IMG/VR virus record: IMGVR_UViG_3300010883_000144
Span: 1-37,048 of that record
Direction: 5' to 3' (one strand)
Source: a virus
Length of the DNA stretch: 37,048 bases
Part shown: one piece after another, positions 14,546 through 23,065 of the stretch
Numbering within the stretch: the stretch's first letter is position 1
Layout: each line of letters starts with the position of its first letter
Made by a program: the position numbers and the translations under genes
Notes under the pieces: generated by a model
The model's input: the letters and a program-made list of their open reading frames with translations, nothing else
Told to the model about the DNA's origin: nothing
Database searches by the model: none

Positions 14546-15517
14546 TCAAAATATCGAACCCGACTTAATCGAAGAGATCAAGTTAAGCAACCTATCATCG
14601 GTACCAAATGATTTCGCATCACTTAACCGTGACATAAATTCTTCTTTCGACATCGTGCCGACATCTTCGTACCCCGAACAGTCAAGCATCCTCACACTTA
14701 TCCCATAAGATGACAACAAATGTGCTATGTTATGCGTCTTATCTATCACATCCGGATCAAGAGCTAAACAAACGGGCGTATTATTTTCAACTATTCTTTT
14801 AAATAAGTTCTGGCCTTCTTTTAAAGTACATCCCAACAAGCAAGTTGCGTTATCGTTAGCTTTTATCAGATCAAAAGGACCCTCGACTAAAGTCAACTCT
14901 TCATCCCAATCAATATTGATCTCGTTGAAAATAACGTTCTTTCTTGGAACTTTAGAGTTGATATACTTCATCTTAGAATCTTTAAAGATAGATCTTGCAA
15001 CGTAATAGTTTAATTCTCCGTCCTGATCAAATGATGGCATTATCACCCTTTGTCTAAATCGACCTCGAGTGACTGCTCCCAGCTTAAAATACCAAAAATC
15101 ACGTTCTGACATGTTTCGAGACTTGGCATAAGATATTGCAGATTTTATATCTGGATCGATAATATTTTTTGATTCAGCTAAGAAAATAAAACCCCTCGGA
15201 AGATCAACGACAATATCTTCCTCTTGCCCCGCTACGGGCTTCTCACTATTTCCCAAACTCCTGAAAATTCTTTCGGCCTCAGTATATAAAGCAGGAAAGT
15301 AACGGTTGATTAGCTTTCTAACACCAATACCAGAATTCCCACAAACCCAACAATTATACTGCTGCGTATCTATCTGAATAACTAGCTTTAATTTTCCTTC
15401 GCGAAAAGATTTGCACTTCTTGTTTGGGCAAAGCACTTCAATATTAATATTATCAGGAGTTGGCCGAATTTTCTTAAAAGATTTTCTTAAAAAATTTATT
15501 TTTTCTGTTCTAGACAA
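14546..15517 (-). CDS. DNA primase, zinc finger plus TOPRIM (gp61-like, 323 aa)
   Basis: It makes RNA primers for lagging-strand or recombination-primed synthesis, normally with a DnaB-type helicase that is not in this window. Residues 30-59 hold a zinc-ribbon with C30-x4-C35 and C56-x2-C59 (YNCWVCGNSG). Residues about 150-200 carry the RNA-polymerase-like part with FRQRVIMPSFDQDGELNYY. The TOPRIM fold follows, with E212 in LVEGPFD and D254/D256 in ALDPD. Length is close to T4 gp61 (342 aa). The start appears to be TTG at 15517, overlapping the resolvase end by 22 bases; no ATG or GTG lies before the first zinc Cys, so a rare start is needed. The ribosome site is weak (GGGA). A T4-type gp61 assignment over another DnaG-like primase is by size and phage context. 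Confidence 0.85.
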   Translation of the reverse strand: MSRTEKINFLRKSFKKIRPTPDNINIEVLCPNKKCKSFREGKLKLVIQIDTQQYNCWVCGNSGIGVRKLINRYFPALYTEAERIFRSLGNSEKPVAGQEEDIVVDLPRGFIFLAESKNIIDPDIKSAISYAKSRNMSERDFWYFKLGAVTRGRFRQRVIMPSFDQDGELNYYVARSIFKDSKMKYINSKVPRKNVIFNEINIDWDEELTLVEGPFDLIKANDNATCLLGCTLKEGQNLFKRIVENNTPVCLALDPDVIDKTHNIAHLLSSYGISVRMLDCSGYEDVGTMSKEEFMSRLSDAKSFGTDDRLLNLISSIKSGSIF

Positions 15518-16059
15518 GTTTTTTCCCGTAAATGAGCACTAGCAGCCACTATATAAGCATCTGCCATATCATAACACTCATTTATCAAAACTACATTTCC
15601 TCGGCGTGGACCAGACTTCATGACCTTCGTTGGCCACTCAATACTTGGCTCGAGAGCACGCACAAAGTCTAGCACTTGTTCCTTTGTATTTTTCTTATCT
15701 TTTCTGTCTTTCTTAAAACCGACTAACTTACGAGCAGAGTTGACGTTAACAAATTCTGGATCAAAACCAAAAACTTCGGAAGTTATGTAAGAGCAAATAC
15801 CATTAAACCTTGCGAGACTAACGATCGTCTTAGCGCTTGATAGCCCAGGCCTGAATGCTTGAAGGTTTTCTTCTATCACAACCTTTCCGATGGAGAAGCT
15901 ATCTTTTATCATAGAAATTTCTTGGCGAAAATAAGCTGCTTTCTCAAAAGGGGATTTTTTTTTCTTTAAATCGATGAAACTAACGTGCTTCACTTTGTCA
16001 GCATCGTCAATCAAGCAAATCCCGATAGCTGACGTTGATATGTCTAATCCTAAAGTCAT
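15496..16059 (-). CDS. RuvC-like Holliday junction resolvase (187 aa)
   Basis: It is predicted to cut four-way DNA junctions. The RNase H-fold acidic residues are present: D6 in LGLDISTSAIGI, E63/E64 in KVVIEENLQAF, and D164/D167 in YDMADAYIVA. Length matches RuvC (about 170-190 aa). The start is set at ATG 16059 because it precedes the first motif by five residues as in RuvC; an in-frame ATG at 16104 would overlap the upstream gene and add a non-family leader. Neither start has a clear ribosome site. T4 uses an unrelated resolvase (endonuclease VII, gp49), so this is a functional replacement. A run of nine T on the plus strand (15955-15963) lies in the Lys-rich segment at residues 32-35. It stands directly before primase and Mre11-Rad50, consistent with branch clearance before packaging. 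Confidence 0.88.
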   Translation of the reverse strand: MTLGLDISTSAIGICLIDDADKVKHVSFIDLKKKKSPFEKAAYFRQEISMIKDSFSIGKVVIEENLQAFRPGLSSAKTIVSLARFNGICSYITSEVFGFDPEFVNVNSARKLVGFKKDRKDKKNTKEQVLDFVRALEPSIEWPTKVMKSGPRRGNVVLINECYDMADAYIVAASAHLREKTCLEQKK

Positions 16060-16075
16060 TAAAGAATTATAAAAG

Positions 16076-18616
16076 TTAGAAGTCCATCTTAAACTTGAAC
16101 ACATACTTGTCGTTATCTTTTCTAACGATCGGGCGAGCGAGGTTTACTTTACCGATAACATTGAGGTTTTCATCGTGAATAAACATATTAGTGATTAAAT
16201 TACACCCCATGCCCTCATCAGCCGGTAAGTTAGTCGGACTTAGATCTTGAAATGTCGGGTTAGAAGAACTAACAGCTTCATCGGCGGATATCGGCACCCT
16301 CATCTCCATGACATGCACATTTCTATCGCCCTGGAACCAAGTTTCGAAAGAAATTTTGCCGAAAGGCGGGATCGTTGGGTCAACCAAACATGCCAAACCC
16401 TCTTCATACAACAAGTGTCCCACCGAAGACCATGTTGGATGACTTCCCGTAGCATCGCACCGATAAAGACTACCATAACCGTTGTCTCTAAAAGTTAAGC
16501 TTATCTTACCGGCCGAACCCGTCACAAAAATATCTCTAAGGTAAAACGATTCACCATTAATTGAATCACCATAAAACATATTCGAAATATCTAAAAACGT
16601 AATTTCGTTAGAGTTGGCATCTTGAGTCCTGTTTAGGACAGTGAGATCGATCTGACTTCCGGAACCTGCGCCGTAGACATCATTATATTGCAGAGTCACT
16701 GGATTGCCCGTGGCGGTATCTATTATACCAATGACATTGGGATCCGGCAACAAAGCATTTGCTATCGAATCGGGATTTTGATCTTTAAAATGCAAGACTT
16801 CGTGTGTCTGTGAAAAAGATATCATGTCTTGCATGTTAACGTGACCAAGTTTAGTATTACCGCTATCGTCAAGCATAGATCTTGGGATGTTATCATCTTT
16901 TATGTTTGCTATTAGCTTAATTCTTCTATCTAAACGACTAAATTGTGGGTATAAATCACCGTTATCGCTGGGTAGTATTGTGAGGTTTCTTTTTCTGTTT
17001 TGCGGCCTTAGGTAAAGGGCATCAGTAGCAGAAACATTGAAGAAATCTTCTGAATCAAAATCTGTTATTGAGCCCGCCGCGGCGGTCTCTTCTAGCATGA
17101 AACACCTAGCTTGCGTCTTATTCACAAAATCATACGCAAAATTTTCAAGATTTATCGATCTCCCGCCAAGACCAAATGATAAGTCTAAGTTAAATGGGGT
17201 ATGACTGCTTGATAAAACACTTTGAGACGGTGTCTTGAGAACTAACCGTTGAGAACTTGATGGCACAAATGCAGGAGGTAAATAAAACAGAAAATCAGAA
17301 TCACTGTAGTTTTGGTAGCCTATTTTAGCAGAAGCATTTATTTCGGTATCAGTTCGAAATCTAGAAAATATTTTTAATTCTTGAACTTCGGCATTTAGCG
17401 GACAGTTAAAATCGTGAACGACATTAGAGCTTTGGCTACCGGTCAGAACTTCTTCAACACCAAAGTTCTTTGCTTGAAGTGAATCGAAAAGATAGCTTAT
17501 CTTGATTGCCCTGTTATCTCCTGATAGATCTAAGTCATCGGCAGTATTGTTAACAGTATCGTTCGACGCTTCGTAACGATTACCAACAACTAGGCCGGTC
17601 GGGATATCATTTACGTTCGAGAAGCTAGATGACAAAGCTAGCGTATCTTCAATAACAAATTCACCAGCATTTTGACCATCTATGTAAAAACTACCAGTGT
17701 AATTATTTTGGTTTTTTCCACCCCATCTTATAGCACAATGGCTCCAAATATCTCTTTTGAGAAAACTATCCGAAGAAATGAAGATTCTTTGATCTTGGCT
17801 GCCTGTGGCTTCAGACGTATCGGGTTTTATCGAAGATGGTAAAACCTGGGCATTGTTTCCCAATTGAAACAGCAAACGAAAAGTATTGGGTCGACCCAGA
17901 GAATCTTTACCAGATCCAGATATCATAGAAACGCAGTAAGCGTTTGGTAAGTGAAGTATGGTGCCCGCTCCGTAGGTATCAGCAGACGTATCTGTAGTAT
18001 ACCTAGGGTTTATATAGAACTCAAATGAAAATGACGCAGAGGGATAATATCGTGATGGAACTCTTCTAGAGATCGGGTTCGGAAACACTAAAGCAGAATC
18101 GCTTGGAACACCGGACGGGTATGCGGCAGATGAAGTAAAAAAATTTAAACTATGGTAATTAGTAAACCCAAAATTAAGTGGGTTATCATATTGCATCTGG
18201 TAAAACGGCAATAAGTTATTAATAAAAATAGATTTTCGCACTGTATTTTGATTAAACTCGTGCGGCATATCAAACCGATAAACTATAAGCTTTTTTTGGT
18301 TATCAAGAGAACCAGCAAGGGAGTTAACACTATCTAAGTAATTTGAAATGAAACTGCTTATATTAAAACGCTCAGAACCGGGCATTACTCCCTTGACAGC
18401 AACAGCGCCGGCTGGTGTCGGGGAAACAAGCGATAAAATATCATTCCTGTATTCTGTTAAATCATTTGTAATGTTTTTAAGCGTATTGCTTCTCTCAGCA
18501 AAAAGAAAAACGTCGCCGACAATTCCACCGCTTGAAGAAGACTTAAAATGTTGCGTCGGATGAACTCTTACAGAGCTTACCTTAAAATCTTCCGGAAGTA
18601 TGGGGATTAGAGCCAT
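16076..18616 (-). CDS. LamG-domain putative virion protein (846 aa)
   Basis: The family is not named with confidence. Residues about 190-400 form a concanavalin/LamG-like jelly roll: SASFSFEFYINPRY at the start, AGTILHLPNAYCVSM, RDIWSHCAIRWGG, TGSFYIDGQNAGEF, and a later EVQELKIFSRFRTDTEI. Such domains bind sugars or serve as structural beta modules in phage tails and capsids. The region 400-740 is mixed and beta-rich. The last about 75 residues (SSNPTFQDLS to NLARPIVRKDNDKY and a final KMDF) match in pattern the end of the neighbouring 441-aa protein. ATG at 18616 has AGGGGG upstream. Position after a run of virion genes points to a tail, baseplate or fibre part; host-receptor binding is possible but unproven. 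Confidence 0.8.
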   Translation of the reverse strand: MALIPILPEDFKVSSVRVHPTQHFKSSSSGGIVGDVFLFAERSNTLKNITNDLTEYRNDILSLVSPTPAGAVAVKGVMPGSERFNISSFISNYLDSVNSLAGSLDNQKKLIVYRFDMPHEFNQNTVRKSIFINNLLPFYQMQYDNPLNFGFTNYHSLNFFTSSAAYPSGVPSDSALVFPNPISRRVPSRYYPSASFSFEFYINPRYTTDTSADTYGAGTILHLPNAYCVSMISGSGKDSLGRPNTFRLLFQLGNNAQVLPSSIKPDTSEATGSQDQRIFISSDSFLKRDIWSHCAIRWGGKNQNNYTGSFYIDGQNAGEFVIEDTLALSSSFSNVNDIPTGLVVGNRYEASNDTVNNTADDLDLSGDNRAIKISYLFDSLQAKNFGVEEVLTGSQSSNVVHDFNCPLNAEVQELKIFSRFRTDTEINASAKIGYQNYSDSDFLFYLPPAFVPSSSQRLVLKTPSQSVLSSSHTPFNLDLSFGLGGRSINLENFAYDFVNKTQARCFMLEETAAAGSITDFDSEDFFNVSATDALYLRPQNRKRNLTILPSDNGDLYPQFSRLDRRIKLIANIKDDNIPRSMLDDSGNTKLGHVNMQDMISFSQTHEVLHFKDQNPDSIANALLPDPNVIGIIDTATGNPVTLQYNDVYGAGSGSQIDLTVLNRTQDANSNEITFLDISNMFYGDSINGESFYLRDIFVTGSAGKISLTFRDNGYGSLYRCDATGSHPTWSSVGHLLYEEGLACLVDPTIPPFGKISFETWFQGDRNVHVMEMRVPISADEAVSSSNPTFQDLSPTNLPADEGMGCNLITNMFIHDENLNVIGKVNLARPIVRKDNDKYVFKFKMDF

Positions 18617-18628
18617 TTTATCCCCCTA

Positions 18629-19954
18629 TTAGAAGTCTAATCTTACTCTTATGGTCAAATCTTTTTCATCGTTCTTTTCAATCGGACGAGAAAGCTTTGC
18701 AACAGCTAACAATTCATCTGAATCTCCGTACAACCCCACGGTAGTTACATAAGAAAACGGTTTCCTAAACTCAGATTCGTTAAATGGGTTAACTCTAATT
18801 GCTCCACCATCAGTATAGGTCGGATTCGACGAGTAATTAAACTCATCTGGTAAAGCTCTGATAAAATATATAGAAGAGTTTATCTCAGTCTTATTCTGAA
18901 AAGTTATTGCAGTTCCAGCGTCAGAACCAAATCTGGTTGAACACACATGATTAGCAATATCATCGATTGAAGCGCTTGTGAAAAAATACGGGTAAATCAT
19001 ACCACCCGTCGTTACTGCAGTTCCGGGCGTTTCTCCGTTGACTTGAAAGGTTAATTCGTTGCCCACCTCGTGTCCAGGGCCGAAGAGCACCTTTCCTGGA
19101 GGAACGTCTCCATCTTGACCATAGACACTGTTTGCTGTACCAGCCTTAGTAGATACATCACTCATCCCAGAGATCAGACCGTGCCCAACATCGCTTCCCG
19201 ATAAAACTTTCTCTGCATCTAAGACGATAGTACCATGATCATAAAAAATCAAACCCACAGTTTCGGTCGTTTTATCAGCTCGAACTATATTACCAACAGA
19301 ACCACCAGCTGCCAAAGGCTGAAACGTTGACGAACCAAAATCAGTGTAAATTCTTTCCTCAGTTCCCTGGACTTGAAACAAGTTGTCTTGAAATTTGTTG
19401 CTACTATCTTTAGACAGAGCCATCTTGAACTTCATCCTCATCGCAAACGTTTCTCGCTTTATCCCATCTCGAACGAAGAGACGATGAAACGTAAAAAACA
19501 AAGCTGAATTTATAGATGTAGCATTGTTTTGGCCATAGGGAATCTTGAAAGATGTCTGTGCGTTTCCCAAAAGGTTAGCAGCAAACTGCTTATAAATATC
19601 CACTTTCTCTCTCATCATCATCGATGTCGATTGGTATCGTGGTTTTAAAGATGAATCTAAAGCAATGAAAGCTTTTGGGGCAGTTGATGCTGACGAAGCC
19701 GGGGTCGAATCTATGTGGAGACCAAACGTTAAATCAAAAAGGCTGTTAGCTGTTTGTAAGCTAAAATCTTGATCATAAACGGTTTGATATAGGGATGACG
19801 TAACGCCTGGACCCACGCTTGAAGTCACGAAAACTTCGTAACTTTTTCTTGAATTAGAACCCGAAATATCTTCACGAACTATATCAACTAACTGATTTAG
19901 AACAGATTTCGTGTTACTAATATCACGGCTTAACAAAGATTTAAAAACAGCCAC
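18629..19954 (-). CDS. Putative virion structural protein (441 aa), shares C-terminal module with the 846-aa protein
   Basis: No named family. The start is GTG at 19954 with GGAG at normal spacing. The N-terminus (1-40) is helical (SRDISNTKSVLNQLVDIV), and the rest is Ser/Thr/Gly-rich and beta-like, with segments such as VGLIFYDHGTIVLDAEKVL near 230-250 and a Gly-rich loop near 270-310. The C-terminus SYVTTVGLYGDSDELLAVAK followed by LSRPIEKNDEKD and a final RLDF forms a compact module that I associate with structural proteins of other large T4-like phages, where function is unknown to me. It is the twelve-base neighbour upstream of the 846-aa gene, which ends alike. A baseplate or tail-associated part is likely by context only. 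Confidence 0.78.
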   Translation of the reverse strand: MAVFKSLLSRDISNTKSVLNQLVDIVREDISGSNSRKSYEVFVTSSVGPGVTSSLYQTVYDQDFSLQTANSLFDLTFGLHIDSTPASSASTAPKAFIALDSSLKPRYQSTSMMMREKVDIYKQFAANLLGNAQTSFKIPYGQNNATSINSALFFTFHRLFVRDGIKRETFAMRMKFKMALSKDSSNKFQDNLFQVQGTEERIYTDFGSSTFQPLAAGGSVGNIVRADKTTETVGLIFYDHGTIVLDAEKVLSGSDVGHGLISGMSDVSTKAGTANSVYGQDGDVPPGKVLFGPGHEVGNELTFQVNGETPGTAVTTGGMIYPYFFTSASIDDIANHVCSTRFGSDAGTAITFQNKTEINSSIYFIRALPDEFNYSSNPTYTDGGAIRVNPFNESEFRKPFSYVTTVGLYGDSDELLAVAKLSRPIEKNDEKDLTIRVRLDF

Positions 19955-19993
19955 TTATAAACTCCAAATAACTAAATTATAATTTCTCACACT

Positions 19994-20689
19994 TTACGTT
20001 GATGGTCCCTGCAACGTTATACTAATATTGTGTGAAATGCCAGTTAGCAACCCAGTCACAATCACGTTAGTGTGTATATTATTCTGACTATCTCCAAAAG
20101 TAGCATAAACTGTATTGCTTAGAGATGCATGACCAAATGTCAAATTTAACTCATTCCCTACTGTTCTAGCCCTATACATCCCCATCCTATCTCTCTCAGT
20201 GGTATACACTGCTGGTAGATTAGTAGCCTGAGTAGATACTACCAAAAACCTAGACGATGCCCGTACCATGTAAACGCTCTCTCTTAGATCGACCGGAACA
20301 GAAGTTGCTTGAGATATTTTTTGCTTTAAACGCACAGAAGCGTTAGATTGGTAAAGAATATTCAAAGTAGAATGAGTTGCATCACTCTGGCTAAGATTAA
20401 CTAACTGGGGTAAAACTGTCTCTATCTGGCTCGATAAGCTGATCAGTTTGTGTTTAAGCCCAAGGGAAGCGCTAGTCTGTGCTTCAAAAACCGGTGTATT
20501 CTTCTCTATCTTTTCTCTTCCGACCGTTAAACCAAATTTAGAAATAATCTCATAGTTGACTTCATCATCTCCCAAAGCAAACTTAACAACTGAAAACGAT
20601 CCATCGTTCGCAGCTAAGCGGCGCCTTCCAAGATCAGTTAAAACAGCATCAACAATAATATTATTCGTGCTGTGATCTAAAAAACCCAT
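19994..20689 (-). CDS. Putative virion protein with conserved N-terminal motif (231 aa)
   Basis: Residues 1-50 carry a distinctive motif, NIIVDAVLTDLGRRRLAAND then SFSVVKFALGDDEVNYE, which I recall from structural proteins of several marine and large T4-like phages without a known role. Residues about 60-130 are helical and Ser-rich, and the C-terminal 80 residues are beta-like (NELNLTFGHASLSNTVYATF, VIVTGLLTG, HNISITLQG). No catalytic residues are seen. ATG at 20689 has a good AGGAG site after the 69-base gap 20690-20758, the second-largest gap in the window, so this may start a transcript or a strongly translated unit. Neighbours on both sides are virion proteins. Confidence 0.8.
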   Translation of the reverse strand: MGFLDHSTNNIIVDAVLTDLGRRRLAANDGSFSVVKFALGDDEVNYEIISKFGLTVGREKIEKNTPVFEAQTSASLGLKHKLISLSSQIETVLPQLVNLSQSDATHSTLNILYQSNASVRLKQKISQATSVPVDLRESVYMVRASSRFLVVSTQATNLPAVYTTERDRMGMYRARTVGNELNLTFGHASLSNTVYATFGDSQNNIHTNVIVTGLLTGISHNISITLQGPST

Positions 20690-20758
20690 AATATTCTCCT
20701 ACTCTACACTTAAATATACAAACTTCACAAAAAACAGTAAAATTTATGATCTATAAAC

Positions 20759-23065
20759 TCACTCACGACCCAATTGTCGTTTTGTTACCCCAAGCTGCTT
20801 AGCTACTTCTAGCAAATCTTCTTCCGAACCAGCGGTTCTATAAGTATCATCTACCTGGTATTTTAAAACTACGTCATTTGCCCTGTCGGAATTTAAAATC
20901 TGTATAAAATAATGATTTTGTGAATTTCCACCGTCTTCTTCCCGTGTACCCTTGACTATATCGATTGTTCTTGAATCTGCATCTGGGCCTTTTTTAACTT
21001 TCTTGTACTCGGGTCGAAAAAGTATTCTTGCTTTTCGATAGCGGCTAGCTCTAGCGACATCTTGAAACACTTTAGTCTTTAAAAACCAGTTCGGAAAAAC
21101 TAATGGTGCGCCTGGAGGGGATACTTCTTTAAGAGAAAGCTTGTTAGTCCTAGAATCTAACCGCACTTCCACTTGCGAGCTGTAATTTGACATCTGGCCG
21201 TGCGCGTCTATAGAGCAAACAGCGTATATATAGTCGGTGTTTGCTTCAATATTATCACCGTACGAAGCAAAAGAATCATCTGGTCCCATCCTCTTCACTT
21301 TACTAGTAATATCGTACCCGGCCCGCGGGCGATCATCACCTTCAAGCCTATCGCCCATGTCGAATGGGCGGTCAAGCACTATCTTTAGTTCAGATATGCT
21401 ATCACCGGGAGATAAAGAGTAGTTAAAATCGTTAACTTGAAGCAACTGAAATGGTTCATAGATAGATTTTCTTCTGAAGATAGCGAAATATGTTGTGTCC
21501 CGTTGGGAACTAACTGGAAAAGCCCAATGAAACACAAACTCCTCAGTATTAAAATCGTAAAACCCGTCTAAATCTCGAGGGTATGATGGAGGATTTATCT
21601 CTTTTGTCTCTAACCTTAAAACGCTAGAATGGGGTGAATTCACAAAATACTTAAACTTGTGAGACTGATCACCGCCGTCAGGTATGGTTATCTCTAAGTG
21701 ATAGACAGACTTTATGGTGTACCTATATACCACACCATAATTTATAGCAGCATCAACGTAACGTATGGGAATGAACCCTAACTCGTTAGTAGCTGAAACT
21801 GAATCACATGATAAAAACATTAAGGGAAATTTTTCTGACGTTTCTTCATCAGTATTAGCATTCTTAATTTGCTCTTTTTCAATAACAAACCCAACTAGCT
21901 TCGGATGAGACATATCGGCTTGGGCAGCAGAATCAAAAGTCTCTACCAGATAGGGGTTACTCGTCATTAAGATCTGTTCTAATGGGCCGGGAGGGGGAGC
22001 ATCAGCGCTTGCTAAAGCTTGCCGAATTATATCAAACTTTTTCTCTTTTGTTCCGTCGCTTAAGCTTAATAGATACTCATCATTATATATGATGTTTCTA
22101 ACTCTAGATTGCATCCCAAGGATGTTTCCGGAAGACGCTACTCCTGACCTAGCCACGTTATTAGAAAACCTAGAATTTAATATTAAAGTAATTTCCTCAG
22201 CGGGTTCTTTTATGTTAGGGTAAGCGGGCTGTTCTAAAAGATCGTTATCTTTCATGGCAGGAGAGGGCATCAATGCTCGGGGAACGTTTGGATCCCGACC
22301 AAAGACTGAGTTATCATCTGTAATTTCCGCGTAGCTGGAGCAAGTCTCATATTTTAGCTTAAAACAATTCTTATAACCCTTAGATGAATCATCACCGATT
22401 ATCATGTCCCACAAAAACCTCTGTCTTTCTTCGGTATACGAAGAATCAATCTCATCAGCAAACCATGGGTTAGCAATTTGGTCACCAAGAAAGTCTACGT
22501 GCGAAAACATGTCCAAATATTCATTGCTAATAGAAATCCACCAGCGCTGCATGACTTCAAAATTTTCTTGCTTCTTCCATATAGAGTTAACAGGGTAAGG
22601 CCACTGATTTCCACCCTCAAATTGGTGGTCTTCTTCTCCTTCTTCAATTAAACCAGTTAAAACTTCAAAATCCCTTATTGCGTCTGAATTTGCAACTTCT
22701 TTTATCGCACCTTCGGATAGTTTCCAAGCCAATCTAATGTAAGAGGGGAACTGTCGAGCAACTCCAGACGATCTAGTTAGATCTCCTGGGTTATCGCTAA
22801 ACATGAATTTACCGTTAATATCCCTTAGCCATGTAGTATCAAAATTGGGATTGTTAAAATTGTAATTACCCCTCTCACTCTGAGTGTAATAATTATAAAT
22901 AAAAATATTGTTAAAATTTATCCCCTGTACAGTGGGAGAGTTCAGCCGATTGTGGCTTTCCCAGATAGGAGGATTAGTAACTAGCATAACTACAGCCCGA
23001 GACGAGTTAGTCTGGGTACCTGCAGCTGATTTTACCTTAAGATCATGTCTGTTTAATACTGTCAT
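20759..23065 (-). CDS. Putative virion protein with FN3-like domains (768 aa)
   Basis: The first about 480 residues are unrecognised, aromatic- and Asn-rich (NFNNIFIYNYYTQSERGNYN) with no membrane segment. Residues about 490-640 look like one or two fibronectin type III/Ig folds: a PPSYPRDLDGFYDF opening, FVFHWAFPVSSQRDTTYFAI, a DTTYFAIFRRKSIYEPFQLL strand pair, and ADTDYIYAVCSID-type strand with a Ser-Asn-Tyr-Ser end. Residues about 650-730 are basic and beta-like, and the last 25 (EEDLLEVAKQLGVTKRQLG) resemble a small helix-turn-helix. ATG at 23065 overlaps the giant gene upstream by four bases (ATGA), so both are likely co-translated. FN3 folds are common in phage tail and baseplate proteins, where they bind carbohydrate or act as spacers. 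Role inferred. Confidence 0.8.
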   Translation of the reverse strand: MTVLNRHDLKVKSAAGTQTNSSRAVVMLVTNPPIWESHNRLNSPTVQGINFNNIFIYNYYTQSERGNYNFNNPNFDTTWLRDINGKFMFSDNPGDLTRSSGVARQFPSYIRLAWKLSEGAIKEVANSDAIRDFEVLTGLIEEGEEDHQFEGGNQWPYPVNSIWKKQENFEVMQRWWISISNEYLDMFSHVDFLGDQIANPWFADEIDSSYTEERQRFLWDMIIGDDSSKGYKNCFKLKYETCSSYAEITDDNSVFGRDPNVPRALMPSPAMKDNDLLEQPAYPNIKEPAEEITLILNSRFSNNVARSGVASSGNILGMQSRVRNIIYNDEYLLSLSDGTKEKKFDIIRQALASADAPPPGPLEQILMTSNPYLVETFDSAAQADMSHPKLVGFVIEKEQIKNANTDEETSEKFPLMFLSCDSVSATNELGFIPIRYVDAAINYGVVYRYTIKSVYHLEITIPDGGDQSHKFKYFVNSPHSSVLRLETKEINPPSYPRDLDGFYDFNTEEFVFHWAFPVSSQRDTTYFAIFRRKSIYEPFQLLQVNDFNYSLSPGDSISELKIVLDRPFDMGDRLEGDDRPRAGYDITSKVKRMGPDDSFASYGDNIEANTDYIYAVCSIDAHGQMSNYSSQVEVRLDSRTNKLSLKEVSPPGAPLVFPNWFLKTKVFQDVARASRYRKARILFRPEYKKVKKGPDADSRTIDIVKGTREEDGGNSQNHYFIQILNSDRANDVVLKYQVDDTYRTAGSEEDLLEVAKQLGVTKRQLGRE

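Noticed and set aside
16060-16104. Upstream in-frame ATG for the RuvC-like resolvase
   Set aside because: It overlaps the 846-aa gene and adds 15 residues absent from RuvC proteins; the ATG at 16059 places the first catalytic Asp at residue 6 as expected.
20690-20758. Possible late promoter (CATAAATT) in the 69-base gap before the 231-aa gene
   Set aside because: Only a partial match in AT-rich DNA, with a 5-base dyad nearby; too weak to call without transcript data.
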